Below are positions 1 through 9,128 of a DNA stretch of 49,515 bases, piece by piece. Each line of letters opens with the position of its first letter. The stretch's first letter is position 1. Under the pieces are notes generated by a model. That model worked only from the letters and a program-made list of their open reading frames with translations, ran no database searches and had not been told where the DNA came from. The DNA comes from Enterovibrio qingdaonensis (GTDB taxonomy: Bacteria > Pseudomonadota > Gammaproteobacteria > Enterobacterales > Vibrionaceae), in contig NZ_JAJUBB010000029.1 of assembly GCF_028683135.1 (NCBI RefSeq), forward strand, positions 1 to 49,515, read 5' to 3'. The translations under genes were made by a program, and so were the position numbers.

Positions 1-22
1 CTCCTTGTGAGGCGGTTTTTTT
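1..22 (+). terminator. Right half of an intrinsic terminator cut by the window edge
   Basis: The first bases are CTC, a short CTTGT loop, then GAGGCGG (9-15) followed by seven T (16-22). CTC would be the end of a left arm CCGCCTC lying outside the window. This closes an unseen plus-strand gene upstream. The left arm is inferred, not seen. Confidence 0.6.
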
Positions 23-229
23 GTGCGTAAAGAACAGCGGACAGTAAGTTGAATTATTTAAGCAGCATTAAGACACCCGATGTGTTTGCAGCCAGATAGA
101 GTGGTGTAATATCTAAACACAAAGGCGTATTCCTGCCGGTGACATTTTAGAAATGCCTTTCTAGCAACAAAGTGTTTTTCAACAGAAACAGGTAACACCT
201 AGTGCTGGTTGAAGAACATTGATAAAATT

Positions 230-245
230 GGTGAGCACTGTCAAA
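230..245 (+). promoter_or_regulatory. Possible CRP-binding site
   Basis: GGTGA-N6-TCAAA matches 8 of the 10 conserved bases of TGTGA-N6-TCACA. Its place upstream of a nucleoside-catabolism operon fits catabolite control. The match is imperfect and could be chance. Confidence 0.3.
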
Positions 246-384
246 GATTCGGAAGTGGTCTTTCATATATTTTCACTTCTGTTTTGCAGTGACAGCGGAA
301 ACAGTAGAACTTTTCTGTTCAAGCTAACGGCGTAATGCATGTCGTGGTTTGAATAACACAGCCAGCTTGCTGGTATGTGTGCGG

Positions 385-399
385 CAACATGGAATGTTG
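385..399. promoter_or_regulatory. Perfect inverted repeat upstream of deoC, possible CytR-type operator
   Basis: CAACAT-GGA-ATGTTG is a perfect 6-bp dyad with a 3-base centre, 125 bp upstream of the deoC start. CytR recognises GTTGCATT-like half-sites, to which these arms bear only partial likeness. The regulator assignment is inference; the dyad itself is seen. Confidence 0.35.
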
Positions 400-523
400 A
401 TTGGCAAAGCCGAAAGCACAAGCCAAACTTCAAGGAGCCAAGTCCGCTCATCAAGTTGTGAGTACACACTGACCCGTACTGCAACTTGTTACTTGGTTTT
501 GAGTATTTAGACTGGAGAAAGTC

Positions 524-1297
524 ATGAGCGATCTAAAAGCAGCAGCCCTTCGTGCCCTTAAACTGATGGACCTGACCACCCTAAACGATGACGACACAGA
601 TGCGAAAGTGATCGAACTGTGTAAGAACGCGAAAACATCAGTAGGTAACACTGCTGCTATCTGCATCTACCCACGCTTTATCCCTGTAGCGAAGAAACAA
701 CTTCGCGAGCAAGGCACCCCAGACATTAAAATTGCTACTGTGACTAACTTCCCTCACGGCAATGATGACATCGAAATTGCGGTTGCAGAAACGAAGGCAG
801 CGGTTGCGTACGGTGCAGACGAAGTTGATGTGGTATTCCCTTACCGCACGTTGATCGCAGGCGATGAGAAAACAGGCTTCGAGCTAGTTAAGCAATGTAA
901 AGAAGCATGTGGCGAAGTAACGCTGAAAGTGATCATCGAAACGGGTGAACTGAAAGACGCTGCGTTGATCAAGCGTGCATCAGAAATCTGTATCGAAGCT
1001 GGTGCAGACTTCATCAAAACATCTACCGGTAAAGTACCTGTAAACGCGACCCCAGAATCAGCAGAAATCATGCTGACTGTTATCAAAGACATGGGTGTTG
1101 CTGAAACCGTTGGTTTCAAACCAGCTGGCGGTGTGCGTACTGCTGAAGATGCAGCAGAATACCTAGCGATGGCTGACCGTATCCTAGGCGGTGAATGGGC
1201 GGATAACGCACACTACCGTTTCGGTGCATCAAGCCTGCTAGCGAACCTACTCCACACGCTGGGTGAAGGTGATAAAGCAGCGGAAGGTGGCTACTAA
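524..1297 (+). CDS. deoC: Deoxyribose-phosphate aldolase
   Basis: Class I aldolase that splits 2-deoxyribose 5-phosphate into acetaldehyde and glyceraldehyde 3-phosphate, the last step of cytosolic deoxynucleoside breakdown. The 257 residues match the enterobacterial length (about 259). The Schiff-base lysine is K165 in FIKTSTGK, and the helper lysine is K199 in GFKPAGG. The acidic GADEVDVV segment is at about 97-104. GGAG sits 7 bases before the ATG, which supports the start. It is the first gene of a deoCABD operon, separated by 65 bases from deoA. The order C-A-B-D is that of E. coli and vibrios. Confidence 0.98.
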   Translation: MSDLKAAALRALKLMDLTTLNDDDTDAKVIELCKNAKTSVGNTAAICIYPRFIPVAKKQLREQGTPDIKIATVTNFPHGNDDIEIAVAETKAAVAYGADEVDVVFPYRTLIAGDEKTGFELVKQCKEACGEVTLKVIIETGELKDAALIKRASEICIEAGADFIKTSTGKVPVNATPESAEIMLTVIKDMGVAETVGFKPAGGVRTAEDAAEYLAMADRILGGEWADNAHYRFGASSLLANLLHTLGEGDKAAEGGY

Positions 1298-1362
1298 GCC
1301 TTTCTGAGGGGAATGTTCGCATTCCCCGTTAACGCGAATTCACTTGGTTGCGAGGTCGCACT

Positions 1363-2694
1363 ATGTACCTTCCTCAGGAAATCATCAGAAAGAAACGCGA
1401 TAACGTTGCGCTGACAACTGATGAAATTAATTTCTTTATCCAGGGCATTGCCAAAGAGACTGTCTCTGAAGGACAGATCGCAGCATTTGCCATGGCCGTG
1501 TACTTCAATGACATGACCATGGATGAGCGTGTCGCACTGACGTGTGCAATGCGTGATTCCGGCATGGTCATTGATTGGTCACACATGAATTTTGATGGCC
1601 CGATTGTCGACAAACACAGCACTGGCGGTGTGGGTGATGTGACGTCACTGATGCTTGGCCCAATGGTGGCAGCATGTGGTGGTTATGTCCCAATGATCTC
1701 GGGTCGTGGTCTGGGGCATACTGGCGGTACGCTGGATAAGTTGGAAGCCATTCCTGGCTACAACATCACCCCTACAAACGACATTTTCGGTAAAGTGACC
1801 AAAGACGCAGGTGTGGCAATTATTGGCCAAACTGGTGATTTGGCACCGGCTGACAAGCGTGTCTACGCGACACGTGATGTGACGGCAACCGTAGACAATA
1901 TCTCTCTGATCACCGCATCTATCCTTTCCAAGAAACTGGCAGCAGGCCTAGAGTCGTTGGTGATGGATGTGAAAGTAGGTTCTGGCGCATTTATGCCAAC
2001 TTACGAACAGTCAGAAGAGCTAGCAAAATCTATCGTAGCGGTAGCAAATGGTGCGGGTACCCGTACAAGTTCATTGCTGACCGATATGAACCAAGTTTTG
2101 GCTTCCAGTGCGGGTAACGCGCTTGAAGTGAAAGAGGCCGTTCAGTTCCTGACCGGTGAATACCGAAACCCTCGCCTTTACAACGTCACCATGGCATTGT
2201 GTGCCGAAATGCTGATGATCAGCGGCCTTGCAAAAGACAAAGCGGAAGCGATGAACAAACTGCAAGCAGTGCTGGACAACGGTAAGGCAGCGGAATGCTT
2301 TGGCAAGATGGTGGCAGGCTTGGGTGGTCCGCTCGATTTTGTCGAGAATTACAGCAAATATTTAGCAACAGCAAACGTAATCAAACCTGTGTTTGCGCAG
2401 ACCCCTGGCTTTGTATCCGCGATGGATACCCGTGCTATTGGCATGGCAGTTGTTGGTCTAGGCGGCGGACGCCGCGTTGCAAGCGATACAATTGATTATT
2501 CTGTGGGCTTCAGTGACGTTATCCGTTTGGGTATGCAGGCTGACAGCACCACGCCGCTGGCGGTTGTTCATGCTAAGGATGAAGCAGAATGGCAACAAGC
2601 TGCGGAGCAACTTCAAGCCGCGATGCGCATTACTGATGATGCGCCAGAAGCGACGCCAGAAGTGTACCGCCAGATCGGCCCACAAGACGTCTAA
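1363..2694 (+). CDS. deoA: Thymidine phosphorylase
   Basis: Phosphorolysis of thymidine and deoxyuridine to the free base and deoxyribose 1-phosphate. I start it at ATG 1363 (443 residues, [13 protein letters not shown]), where GAGG lies 7 bases upstream and the N-terminus aligns with E. coli DeoA. An in-frame TTG at 1348 would add five residues and has no better site. The phosphate-binding KHSTGG is at 84-89, and the family signature [14 protein letters not shown] is at 113-126. The gene is translated within the deo operon and ends 11 bases before deoB, whose ribosome binding site overlaps the end of deoA. Confidence 0.97.
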   Translation: MYLPQEIIRKKRDNVALTTDEINFFIQGIAKETVSEGQIAAFAMAVYFNDMTMDERVALTCAMRDSGMVIDWSHMNFDGPIVDKHSTGGVGDVTSLMLGPMVAACGGYVPMISGRGLGHTGGTLDKLEAIPGYNITPTNDIFGKVTKDAGVAIIGQTGDLAPADKRVYATRDVTATVDNISLITASILSKKLAAGLESLVMDVKVGSGAFMPTYEQSEELAKSIVAVANGAGTRTSSLLTDMNQVLASSAGNALEVKEAVQFLTGEYRNPRLYNVTMALCAEMLMISGLAKDKAEAMNKLQAVLDNGKAAECFGKMVAGLGGPLDFVENYSKYLATANVIKPVFAQTPGFVSAMDTRAIGMAVVGLGGGRRVASDTIDYSVGFSDVIRLGMQADSTTPLAVVHAKDEAEWQQAAEQLQAAMRITDDAPEATPEVYRQIGPQDV

Positions 2695-2705
2695 AGGAGG
2701 CGATC

Positions 2706-3926
2706 ATGAAACGCGCGATTATTTTGGTTCTGGATTCTTTCGGAATTGGTGCAACGGAAGATGCACATAAATTTGGTGATGTAGGTGCAAACACCCTAGG
2801 CTCTATCGCAAAAGCGTGTGCCGAAGGCAATGCGAACAATGCAGACCGTGAAGGTCCTTTGACGCTGCCAAATTTGAGTGCGATGGGTCTTGCAAAAGCC
2901 TGTGAAGAATCTTCGGGTTACTTCCCAGAAGGTTTGGATGCGAATGCGAACATCGTTGCGGCTTACGGCCACGCTGCTGAGCTGTCTTCCGGTAAAGATA
3001 CCCCGTCGGGTCACTGGGAAATTGCAGGTGTACCTGTCCTGTTTGATTGGGGTTACTTCACCGACAAGCAAAACAGCTTCCCGAAAGAGCTGACTGACCG
3101 TATTCTGGCGCGCGCAGGTATCCCTGATTACTTGGGTAACTGTCACGCATCAGGCACCGAGATCCTTGATGATCTGGGTGAAGAGCACATGAAAACTGGC
3201 TTGCCAATTTTCTACACCTCAGCGGACTCCGTATTCCAAATCGCGTGTCATGAAGAGACCTTTGGTCTTGATCGCCTGCTTGAGCTTTGCCAAATCGCTC
3301 GTGAAGAGCTGGAAGACTACAACATCGGTCGCGTTATCGCGCGCCCATTTGTAGGCTCAGGTAAAGGCAAGTTCGAGCGTACAGGTAACCGTCGTGACCT
3401 GTCTGTTGAGCCACCTTCAGCAACCGTGCTGCAAAAGCTGGTTGAAGAAAAGAATGGTGAAGTTATCTCGATCGGTAAGATTGCAGACATCTACGCTAAC
3501 TGCGGTATCACCAAGAAAGTGAAAGCGACAGGTTTGGAAGCATTGTTTGATGCAACCAAAGACATGATGAAAGAAGCGGGTGAGAACAGCATCGTATTCA
3601 CCAACTTTGTTGATTTCGACTCACATTACGGTCACCGCCGTAACGTTGCAGGTTATGCCGCTGCGCTGGAATATTTTGACAAGCGTTTGCCTGAGATCAC
3701 AGAGATGATGGGTGAAGACGATATCCTAATCCTGACGGCGGATCACGGTTGTGATCCAACGTGGGAAGGCTCTGATCACACACGTGAACACATTCCTGTG
3801 TTGGTGTTTGGTAAGAAAGTACCGGCAGGCTCTTTGGGTCGTCGTGAGACTTTTGCCGACATCGGCCAGACACTGGCGAAGTACTTCGGTACGTCAGACA
3901 TGGAATTCGGAAAATCTTTCCTGTAA
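2706..3926 (+). CDS. deoB: Phosphopentomutase
   Basis: Moves phosphate between C1 and C5 of (deoxy)ribose, feeding DeoC and linking DeoA/DeoD to sugar catabolism. At 406 residues it is full length (E. coli 407). It has an alkaline-phosphatase-type fold with two Mn ions. The N-terminal [13 protein letters not shown] (about 8-20) carries the metal Asp, the mid-region DTPSGHWE is the phospho-acceptor region with its Thr, and [12 protein letters not shown] near the C-terminus supplies further metal ligands. An ideal AAGGAGG precedes the ATG. The deoA stop is 11 bases upstream, indicating coupled translation. Confidence 0.98.
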   Translation: MKRAIILVLDSFGIGATEDAHKFGDVGANTLGSIAKACAEGNANNADREGPLTLPNLSAMGLAKACEESSGYFPEGLDANANIVAAYGHAAELSSGKDTPSGHWEIAGVPVLFDWGYFTDKQNSFPKELTDRILARAGIPDYLGNCHASGTEILDDLGEEHMKTGLPIFYTSADSVFQIACHEETFGLDRLLELCQIAREELEDYNIGRVIARPFVGSGKGKFERTGNRRDLSVEPPSATVLQKLVEEKNGEVISIGKIADIYANCGITKKVKATGLEALFDATKDMMKEAGENSIVFTNFVDFDSHYGHRRNVAGYAAALEYFDKRLPEITEMMGEDDILILTADHGCDPTWEGSDHTREHIPVLVFGKKVPAGSLGRRETFADIGQTLAKYFGTSDMEFGKSFL

Positions 3927-3942
3927 TTCCAAAGGAAATTCC

Positions 3943-3966
3943 GGCCATCGTCAGGTGATGATGGCC
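3943..3966 (+). promoter_or_regulatory. Strong intercistronic hairpin between deoB and deoD
   Basis: GGCCATCGTC (3943-3952) pairs with GATGATGGCC (3957-3966) with one G-U pair and a 4-base loop. No T run follows, so it is unlikely to terminate transcription. It more likely protects or processes the mRNA and sets deoD level separately from deoCAB. In E. coli a REP-type element is reported in the same gap (from memory). Confidence 0.7.
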
Positions 3967-4014
3967 CGATTAGCGTCGGGTTAACTCCGAATTTTGATCA
4001 AAAGGAAATAAAAA

Positions 4015-4740
4015 ATGGCAACTCCACATATCAATGCCGAAATGGGTGATTTTGCAGACGTAGTTCTGATGCCTGGCGATCCGCTGCGCGCGAAATACAT
4101 TGCAGAAACTTTCCTGGATGACGTGAAACAAGTTTGTGACGTTCGCAACATGTTCGGTTACACCGGTACTTACAAAGGCCGTAAGATTTCTGTTATGGGC
4201 CACGGTATGGGTATCCCATCATGCTCAATCTACACCACTGAGCTGATCAAAGACTTCGGCGTGAAGAAAATCATCCGTGTAGGTAGCTGTGGTGCAGTGC
4301 GTGAAGACGTAAAACTGCGTGAAGTTATCATCGGTGTTGGCGCATCTACTGATGCGAAAATCAACCGTACCCGTTTCAACGGCCATGACTTTGCAGCAAT
4401 CGCTGACTTCGACATGACTCGTAACGCAGTTGACGCAGCGAAAGCAAAAGGCATCAACGTACGTGTTGGTAACATCTTCTCTGCAGACCTGTTCTACTCT
4501 CCTGAGCCAGCATTCTTCGACACTATGGCGAAGTACGGCATCCTGGGTGTTGAAATGGAAGCGGCGGGTATCTACGGTGTTGCTGCAGAGTTCGGCGCGA
4601 AAGCACTGACTATCTGTACTGTGTCTGACCACATCAAGACTGGCGAACAAACCACGTCTGAAGAGCGTCAAACCACGTTCAACGAAATGATCGAAATCGC
4701 TCTAGAATCAGTTCTTCTGGGTGACGCAGAAGAAGCGTAA
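4015..4740 (+). CDS. deoD: Purine-nucleoside phosphorylase (DeoD type)
   Basis: Phosphorolysis of purine (deoxy)nucleosides to the base plus (deoxy)ribose 1-phosphate; the family is hexameric and cytosolic. 241 residues against about 239 in E. coli. Visible signatures are MPGDPLRAK (phosphate site, about 18-26), the [12 protein letters not shown] segment, the purine-site [12 protein letters not shown], and CTVSDHI, whose Asp protonates the base. AAGGAAATAAAAA precedes the ATG. It is the last gene of deoCABD, 88 bases after deoB behind a hairpin, and is closed by a bidirectional terminator. Confidence 0.98.
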   Translation: MATPHINAEMGDFADVVLMPGDPLRAKYIAETFLDDVKQVCDVRNMFGYTGTYKGRKISVMGHGMGIPSCSIYTTELIKDFGVKKIIRVGSCGAVREDVKLREVIIGVGASTDAKINRTRFNGHDFAAIADFDMTRNAVDAAKAKGINVRVGNIFSADLFYSPEPAFFDTMAKYGILGVEMEAAGIYGVAAEFGAKALTICTVSDHIKTGEQTTSEERQTTFNEMIEIALESVLLGDAEEA

Positions 4741-4760
4741 TTCGCACATCTTCTTGCAAG

Positions 4761-4790
4761 AAAAAAGGATGGCTTTGGCCATCCTTTTTT
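4761..4790. terminator. Bidirectional intrinsic terminator between deoD and ytjB
   Basis: AAAAAA-GGATGGC (4761-4773), loop TTTG, GCCATCC-TTTTTT (4778-4790). The A run on one side and T run on the other let it serve both convergent genes. Confidence 0.93.
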
Positions 4791-4809
4791 ATATTCCGCA
4801 ATTCAATCT

Positions 4810-5418
4810 TCAGTCGTTGTTCTTCAGCAGGAAGGTTGAACGCCATATGTCTTTCCGGTTCGCAAACGTAAAGATCAACAATGCACCTGTCACCAACGCA
4901 ACCAATATCATTGCTCGCACCAAATTAATGCTTTGCTCAAGGCGGTTTGATGCCGCTTTGATGACATTGCCGTGTTCAAGCGTAATGCGAACAAATCCTG
5001 TGATGTGTCCGCCATGAGCAACAGGCTCAACCAATTGTTGTCGTCCAATACTGGCAACAGCCAGAGGCGTATTTAGCCCTGTTAATTGCTCTAAGGGCAT
5101 AGCACCTACCGAGGTAGCCAGAACGTTGCCACGCACATCGTAAACTGCTGCATCCAGAATCAGCGGCTCTTCTTGAAGGTTTGAAACCAATAATTGGAGT
5201 GTTTCCACGTCATCACCAGAAATGGCAGTGTAAGCAGTGGCTGCGGCTTGACGTAAAATAACTCGAGACAGAGATTCGGTCTGATCATAGAGCATCTTGT
5301 AGTTACGGTGGTTGAGCTGATTGCTGTACATAAACAGCATCAAGACAGTACCGAAACAGGCAACAATGACAATAAATTGCCAGAGTCGTTTTAGGCGTTT
5401 TTTATTTATTTGTAGCAT
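4810..5418 (-). CDS. ytjB: AhpA/YtjB (Smp) family membrane protein
   Basis: 202 residues with an N-terminal membrane segment (about 13-31) and a second at about 166-188, enclosing an extracytoplasmic domain of about 130 residues. This layout resembles the sensor half of two-component or chemotaxis receptors but has no kinase or HAMP output. The family (E. coli YtjB/Smp) is conserved divergently upstream of serB, exactly as here. Its biochemical role is not known to me. The start is the first ATG of the frame; the Shine-Dalgarno match is weak. It converges on deoD and shares its terminator. Confidence 0.85.
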   Translation of the reverse strand: MLQINKKRLKRLWQFIVIVACFGTVLMLFMYSNQLNHRNYKMLYDQTESLSRVILRQAAATAYTAISGDDVETLQLLVSNLQEEPLILDAAVYDVRGNVLATSVGAMPLEQLTGLNTPLAVASIGRQQLVEPVAHGGHITGFVRITLEHGNVIKAASNRLEQSINLVRAMILVALVTGALLIFTFANRKDIWRSTFLLKNND

Positions 5419-5597
5419 ATGCTGTCCAAGCTAAAGGTTGCTCGAAAAGAGCAGTGCAATCAATCAGCGACAGCTCAGTTTGATGTTCATGCGGAAAAAA
5501 AGCAAGAAACCCTTGGAGTTAGGCTCTGGGTCATACTACTGCGATGATGAAAAGAGTTTGATATAGTAATGTCAGATTTTGATAAGGACTTTATGCA

Positions 5598-6563
5598 ATG
5601 GATGCAGCCTCGCTTTATTCAATAAAAAAGCACACCAAACTTTATAATCGTTTTCCTTCACTACGTTCGTTTCGCACGTCTGACTGCCGTCAAGCGGGTT
5701 GGTTAGTATACGGGACTCATGTGAGTGCCGCGTTTCTTAATGATCTCGAATTTCTGACTGGGGAGTACGCAGCCCCCATTATGGGGTGGACAGTTGGCCC
5801 TTATGACGTTCTTCTTATGCGCGGAGAGTTAACTCCGGAAGTGGTTGCCCTCTGTGACGCTTGGGCGTTTGATTGCGCACTGTTAGACAATATCCCTAGC
5901 CTCAATGAACCTGGCCTTGCGGTCTTTGATATGGACTCGACGGCCATTCAAATCGAATGTATCGACGAAATTGCCAAGCTGGCGGGTGTGGGTGAAAAAG
6001 TATCGGAAGTCACTGAGCGCGCGATGCGAGGTGAACTGGACTTTGAAGCTAGCCTTCGTGAACGTGTAGCGACCTTGAAAGGCACCGATGTGTCTGTGCT
6101 AGAGCAAGTGAGAAACACGATTCCTTACATGCCGGGTATGAAGCGCTTAACGGCGACAATGCAGGCTCGTGGTTGGAAAGTCGCCATCGCATCTGGCGGT
6201 TTCACTTGGTTCTCTGACAAGCTCAAAAGTGATCTTTCGTTGGCATATGCAGAGTCAAACCAGCTTGTGATTGAAAATGGCAAGCTCACGGGTGAAGTTG
6301 CAGGCACCATTGTTGATGCGCAACGCAAAGCAGATATCCTGCGTGATCTGGCAGAAAGCTATGATCTGACACAGGCAAATACGCTCGCAATTGGCGATGG
6401 CGCGAATGACCTGACCATGATGTCAGCAGCAGGCCTTGGCATTGCATATCATGCTAAGCCCAAAGTGCAGGAATTAGCGCAAGTATCTGTCAAACACGCG
6501 GACTTAGGCGGTGTGATGTGTGTGTTATCCGCCTCGTTACTGCCACAGCGATTGGGTTGGTAA
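5598..6563 (+). CDS. serB: Phosphoserine phosphatase
   Basis: HAD-superfamily enzyme that dephosphorylates O-phosphoserine, the last step of serine synthesis. 321 residues, as in E. coli (322). An ACT-like N-terminal region (about 30-95) precedes the catalytic DMDST motif at 111-115 (D111 nucleophile, D113 acid/base). Motif II is ASGGF and motif III/IV is the lysine plus GDGANDL stretch. AAGGA lies 9 bases before ATG 5598. An ATG five bases upstream is out of frame and stops after ten codons. Transcribed divergently from ytjB. Confidence 0.97.
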   Translation: MDAASLYSIKKHTKLYNRFPSLRSFRTSDCRQAGWLVYGTHVSAAFLNDLEFLTGEYAAPIMGWTVGPYDVLLMRGELTPEVVALCDAWAFDCALLDNIPSLNEPGLAVFDMDSTAIQIECIDEIAKLAGVGEKVSEVTERAMRGELDFEASLRERVATLKGTDVSVLEQVRNTIPYMPGMKRLTATMQARGWKVAIASGGFTWFSDKLKSDLSLAYAESNQLVIENGKLTGEVAGTIVDAQRKADILRDLAESYDLTQANTLAIGDGANDLTMMSAAGLGIAYHAKPKVQELAQVSVKHADLGGVMCVLSASLLPQRLGW

Positions 6564-6584
6564 CGCTAAAAAGTTGAGATAAAA

Positions 6585-6611
6585 ATGGCCACGATTGTCG
6601 TGGCCATTTTT
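6585..6611 (+). terminator. Intrinsic terminator after serB
   Basis: ATGGCCACGA (6585-6594), loop TTG, TCGTGGCCAT (6598-6607), then a T run. A-rich bases precede the stem, so it may also stop the converging plzC transcript. Confidence 0.92.
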
Positions 6612-6647
6612 GTTTTGGTGATTATTTTGGGCCAAACAGAAAAAGAC

Positions 6648-8984
6648 CTAGTTCACCTCAAGCCGCAATAACACTTCGTCCGTGATGTCACTCATCTCAC
6701 CGTAGACAGCCAGATCGGCAAACTCCATTTCAAGCTGTCGTGCACGTTGTGTGGAAAGTGCAACGAGTGGATCTAGGGCCTCAGGTGATAGCCATTGGCT
6801 GCCATCCTCGATGGGCTGCAACCAGTTCCTTATCGCATAAAACTTACCGCGTTTTTTGGCTTGGCTGATAAAAAACTTACGTTCTTCAGGTGTCGTGAAG
6901 CTTTCAAGTGGACGTGACTTAATGTTTGCGACCACATTATTCTCAAATTCTACAGCGATATACACTTCATGTTTGACTTGAGATAAGCGATTGCGTTGCC
7001 TTGTCACACCACTGGCGTATTTCATCAGGTGATTGCCCAATATCGGGGCCAATGACATACGCCCTTGTGCCGCTTTACTTTCCAACAGGCGATTGAGGTC
7101 AGACCCTGGATAGTTCGCGCCGATTGCTGCCAAGTGAAGGGTTTCTCCGCGAAGCATTAAAAAGTACGGAATCGTTGAAAGTCGAGTCAGCAACATCTGG
7201 TGCATGGCGTGCACCAATGGCGCATCGGGTAACACTTCATAGTCGACAGCGAGTTTATGGCGATTATGCTCAATGAGACGCTGTAGATAGCCACTTCGGT
7301 TGTCGCTGTATCTATCTTTCACCAGTGATAACTGAATGGTACTGCGATCAGCACTGATGCGAACCACTTTATAGGGTACGTTTGCAAGTGGTGCATTCGG
7401 GTCAAGGCGCTTAAGGTCAGTAAAGGTCACGGAGACCTCCTGATCTTTGTTGCCACCGAATGGTCGCGTCAGTACAACGTTCAACCCATTAGGTGAGAAG
7501 TCGATAGTTTCACCCTCGATCTCTCCACTTAAATGGTGGATAAGCGTGGTACTGGTGCGGTGTTGAAAACGCTCTTCCTTGCGTTGAGGGGCTAACTGAG
7601 AAGGTACCGCTTCGATACGCGAGATAGGATCACGCGTATGGACAAATTGGTTCAGTGTTTTCGATGGTAGCTTAGGTTTGCTAGGCAAACGAAAATCCGT
7701 ATTGACGTGTGATTGCGTGAGGTCTTGAATGGTCGCGATATGCGTCAATTCATCAATCTGGCTGATGTACGCAGGAGAAACCTCTTGAAGGCGTTCAGCA
7801 TCTTCGGCACTGATTGCTGCCATCGTGACACGAAGTACGCGCCATGAGGCTCTGGAGCTTCCCACGTGCCAAAACAGGTGGCGTTGCTCAGAGGTTAACT
7901 CCGTTGGGCAAGCAGAGAAGAAGAATGTTTTTCCTGCATGTTCATGGCTGAAACAATAAATAAGGGTTTCGCTGGTCGTTAAACCTTTCAATGCTAGATG
8001 TTGAAGTCGCTTGGCTGAAAAAAGCCTATCAATAACCGGCTGGTTTCGCTCATCATGCCAGTACTCCCAAAGCCCTCTATTGTGCTCGGTGAGCAAGCCA
8101 TACTTTAACGACTCGTTGCTAAAGAAAACCTGCAGCGACGGCGTTTGCTCCAGAAAAATCTGCTCGAAACAACGCGCGCGTGTCGTCAGAAACTTATCCG
8201 CATTTTCTTGACGTGTTTTAACACTGTTTTGAGACAGCTTAATGGTAATCGCGTCTTTCACTGCGTCGGTACTGGTGACTAATCGTAAGCGGATACGCTG
8301 AAAGTTATCGCGAACAAGGTTCAGCTCTTTGCCAACAATACGGTATTTCAGCCCACTGAACAGTTCTGGTAACTGACATTCGTCACCGAGTTGCGGAAAG
8401 TAAACAATGATGGTTGAGCCAACATCATAAACAAACGATGACGGCAGTTTTACCTGCATACCAGAGTTAGACAGATCAACGGTGGATCCATTTATCTCAG
8501 TGCCATTTGAAAGAAACACCTGAATGCGGGTGGATAACTGGATGCGATTTTCGGAGCGCGAAAGGTATTGACCAAATTTGATAGGTTGCGCTTCGACCGT
8601 TTCATCTGAGAAATCTTCATAGATTTCTCCCGTCTTTTGGATTGTTCTGTGGCTGTTGGGTGTGTTGTGAAGCTCTTCCCATAGTCCTTGGGTTAATTGG
8701 CCTTGGTAAATATCTAATCGGCGGTGGTAAAGGTTAATCGCGACATCATCCAACCAGTGGTATTGGTCGTTCAAAACGTATTGTCGACAAGTACCCATCA
8801 CCTTGCCACGAAGATCGATGGCCTTAGGGAATGGCGTCATCAATCGACGCACTTCCATCTTGAGAAGCAGGCGTTCTGGGTTGGATAGCTGTTGTGTGAG
8901 TTTATGCAGCAATTCATCGAACCCCTCTTTGTCGTAAAGAGGCAGCAGTTGATCGAAGAGTGGCTGATCGTGGTCCTTCATCAT
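6648..8984 (-). CDS. plzC: Large c-di-GMP-binding protein with two PilZ domains (PlzC-like)
   Basis: 778 residues. Two canonical PilZ signatures are visible. The first is RSENR (143-147) with DLSNSG (170-175), and the second is RKEER (468-472) with DFSPNG (495-500). Each has the RxxxR and D/NxSxxG motifs that grip c-di-GMP. The long flanking regions have no membrane segment or enzymatic motif I recognise. The position between serB and radA is that of V. cholerae PlzC (VC2344, from memory), which supports the symbol. Two adjacent ATG codons (8984, 8981) are possible starts; neither has a good ribosome binding site. Divergent from radA. Confidence 0.88.
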   Translation of the reverse strand: MMKDHDQPLFDQLLPLYDKEGFDELLHKLTQQLSNPERLLLKMEVRRLMTPFPKAIDLRGKVMGTCRQYVLNDQYHWLDDVAINLYHRRLDIYQGQLTQGLWEELHNTPNSHRTIQKTGEIYEDFSDETVEAQPIKFGQYLSRSENRIQLSTRIQVFLSNGTEINGSTVDLSNSGMQVKLPSSFVYDVGSTIIVYFPQLGDECQLPELFSGLKYRIVGKELNLVRDNFQRIRLRLVTSTDAVKDAITIKLSQNSVKTRQENADKFLTTRARCFEQIFLEQTPSLQVFFSNESLKYGLLTEHNRGLWEYWHDERNQPVIDRLFSAKRLQHLALKGLTTSETLIYCFSHEHAGKTFFFSACPTELTSEQRHLFWHVGSSRASWRVLRVTMAAISAEDAERLQEVSPAYISQIDELTHIATIQDLTQSHVNTDFRLPSKPKLPSKTLNQFVHTRDPISRIEAVPSQLAPQRKEERFQHRTSTTLIHHLSGEIEGETIDFSPNGLNVVLTRPFGGNKDQEVSVTFTDLKRLDPNAPLANVPYKVVRISADRSTIQLSLVKDRYSDNRSGYLQRLIEHNRHKLAVDYEVLPDAPLVHAMHQMLLTRLSTIPYFLMLRGETLHLAAIGANYPGSDLNRLLESKAAQGRMSLAPILGNHLMKYASGVTRQRNRLSQVKHEVYIAVEFENNVVANIKSRPLESFTTPEERKFFISQAKKRGKFYAIRNWLQPIEDGSQWLSPEALDPLVALSTQRARQLEMEFADLAVYGEMSDITDEVLLRLEVN

Positions 8985-9128
8985 TATAAAATCTGGTAGA
9001 ATCCTGAGACTTACTATCGGCTTGATAAGGCCATAGTTTACCTGTTTTCTCGCGATATTCGCGAAGAGTTATTTAAACTTGCTGTGTCTCGCAAACCTGC
9101 GGCACAGACGGTGTGGCTGGGAGATAGC

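Larger units (their letters stand above)
23..523 (+). promoter_or_regulatory. Leader/promoter region of the deo operon, no gene seen
   Basis: About 500 bases without a convincing gene. Open frames on either strand here are short, have no good ribosome binding site and resemble nothing I know. The region must carry the deo promoter(s). Two weak candidates for regulator sites are listed separately: a CRP-like site at 230-245 and a perfect inverted repeat at 385-399. In enterobacteria deo is controlled by CRP, CytR and DeoR, but I cannot place a -10/-35 pair here with confidence. Confidence 0.5.

Noticed and set aside
263-484. Minus-strand open frame upstream of deoC
   Set aside because: No ribosome binding site, Cys/His-rich random-looking composition, and it lies across the expected deo promoter.
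5593-5625. Ten-codon frame starting five bases before serB, overlapping its start
   Set aside because: Too close to the ribosome binding site (about 4 bases) and no conserved content; probably an incidental ATG.
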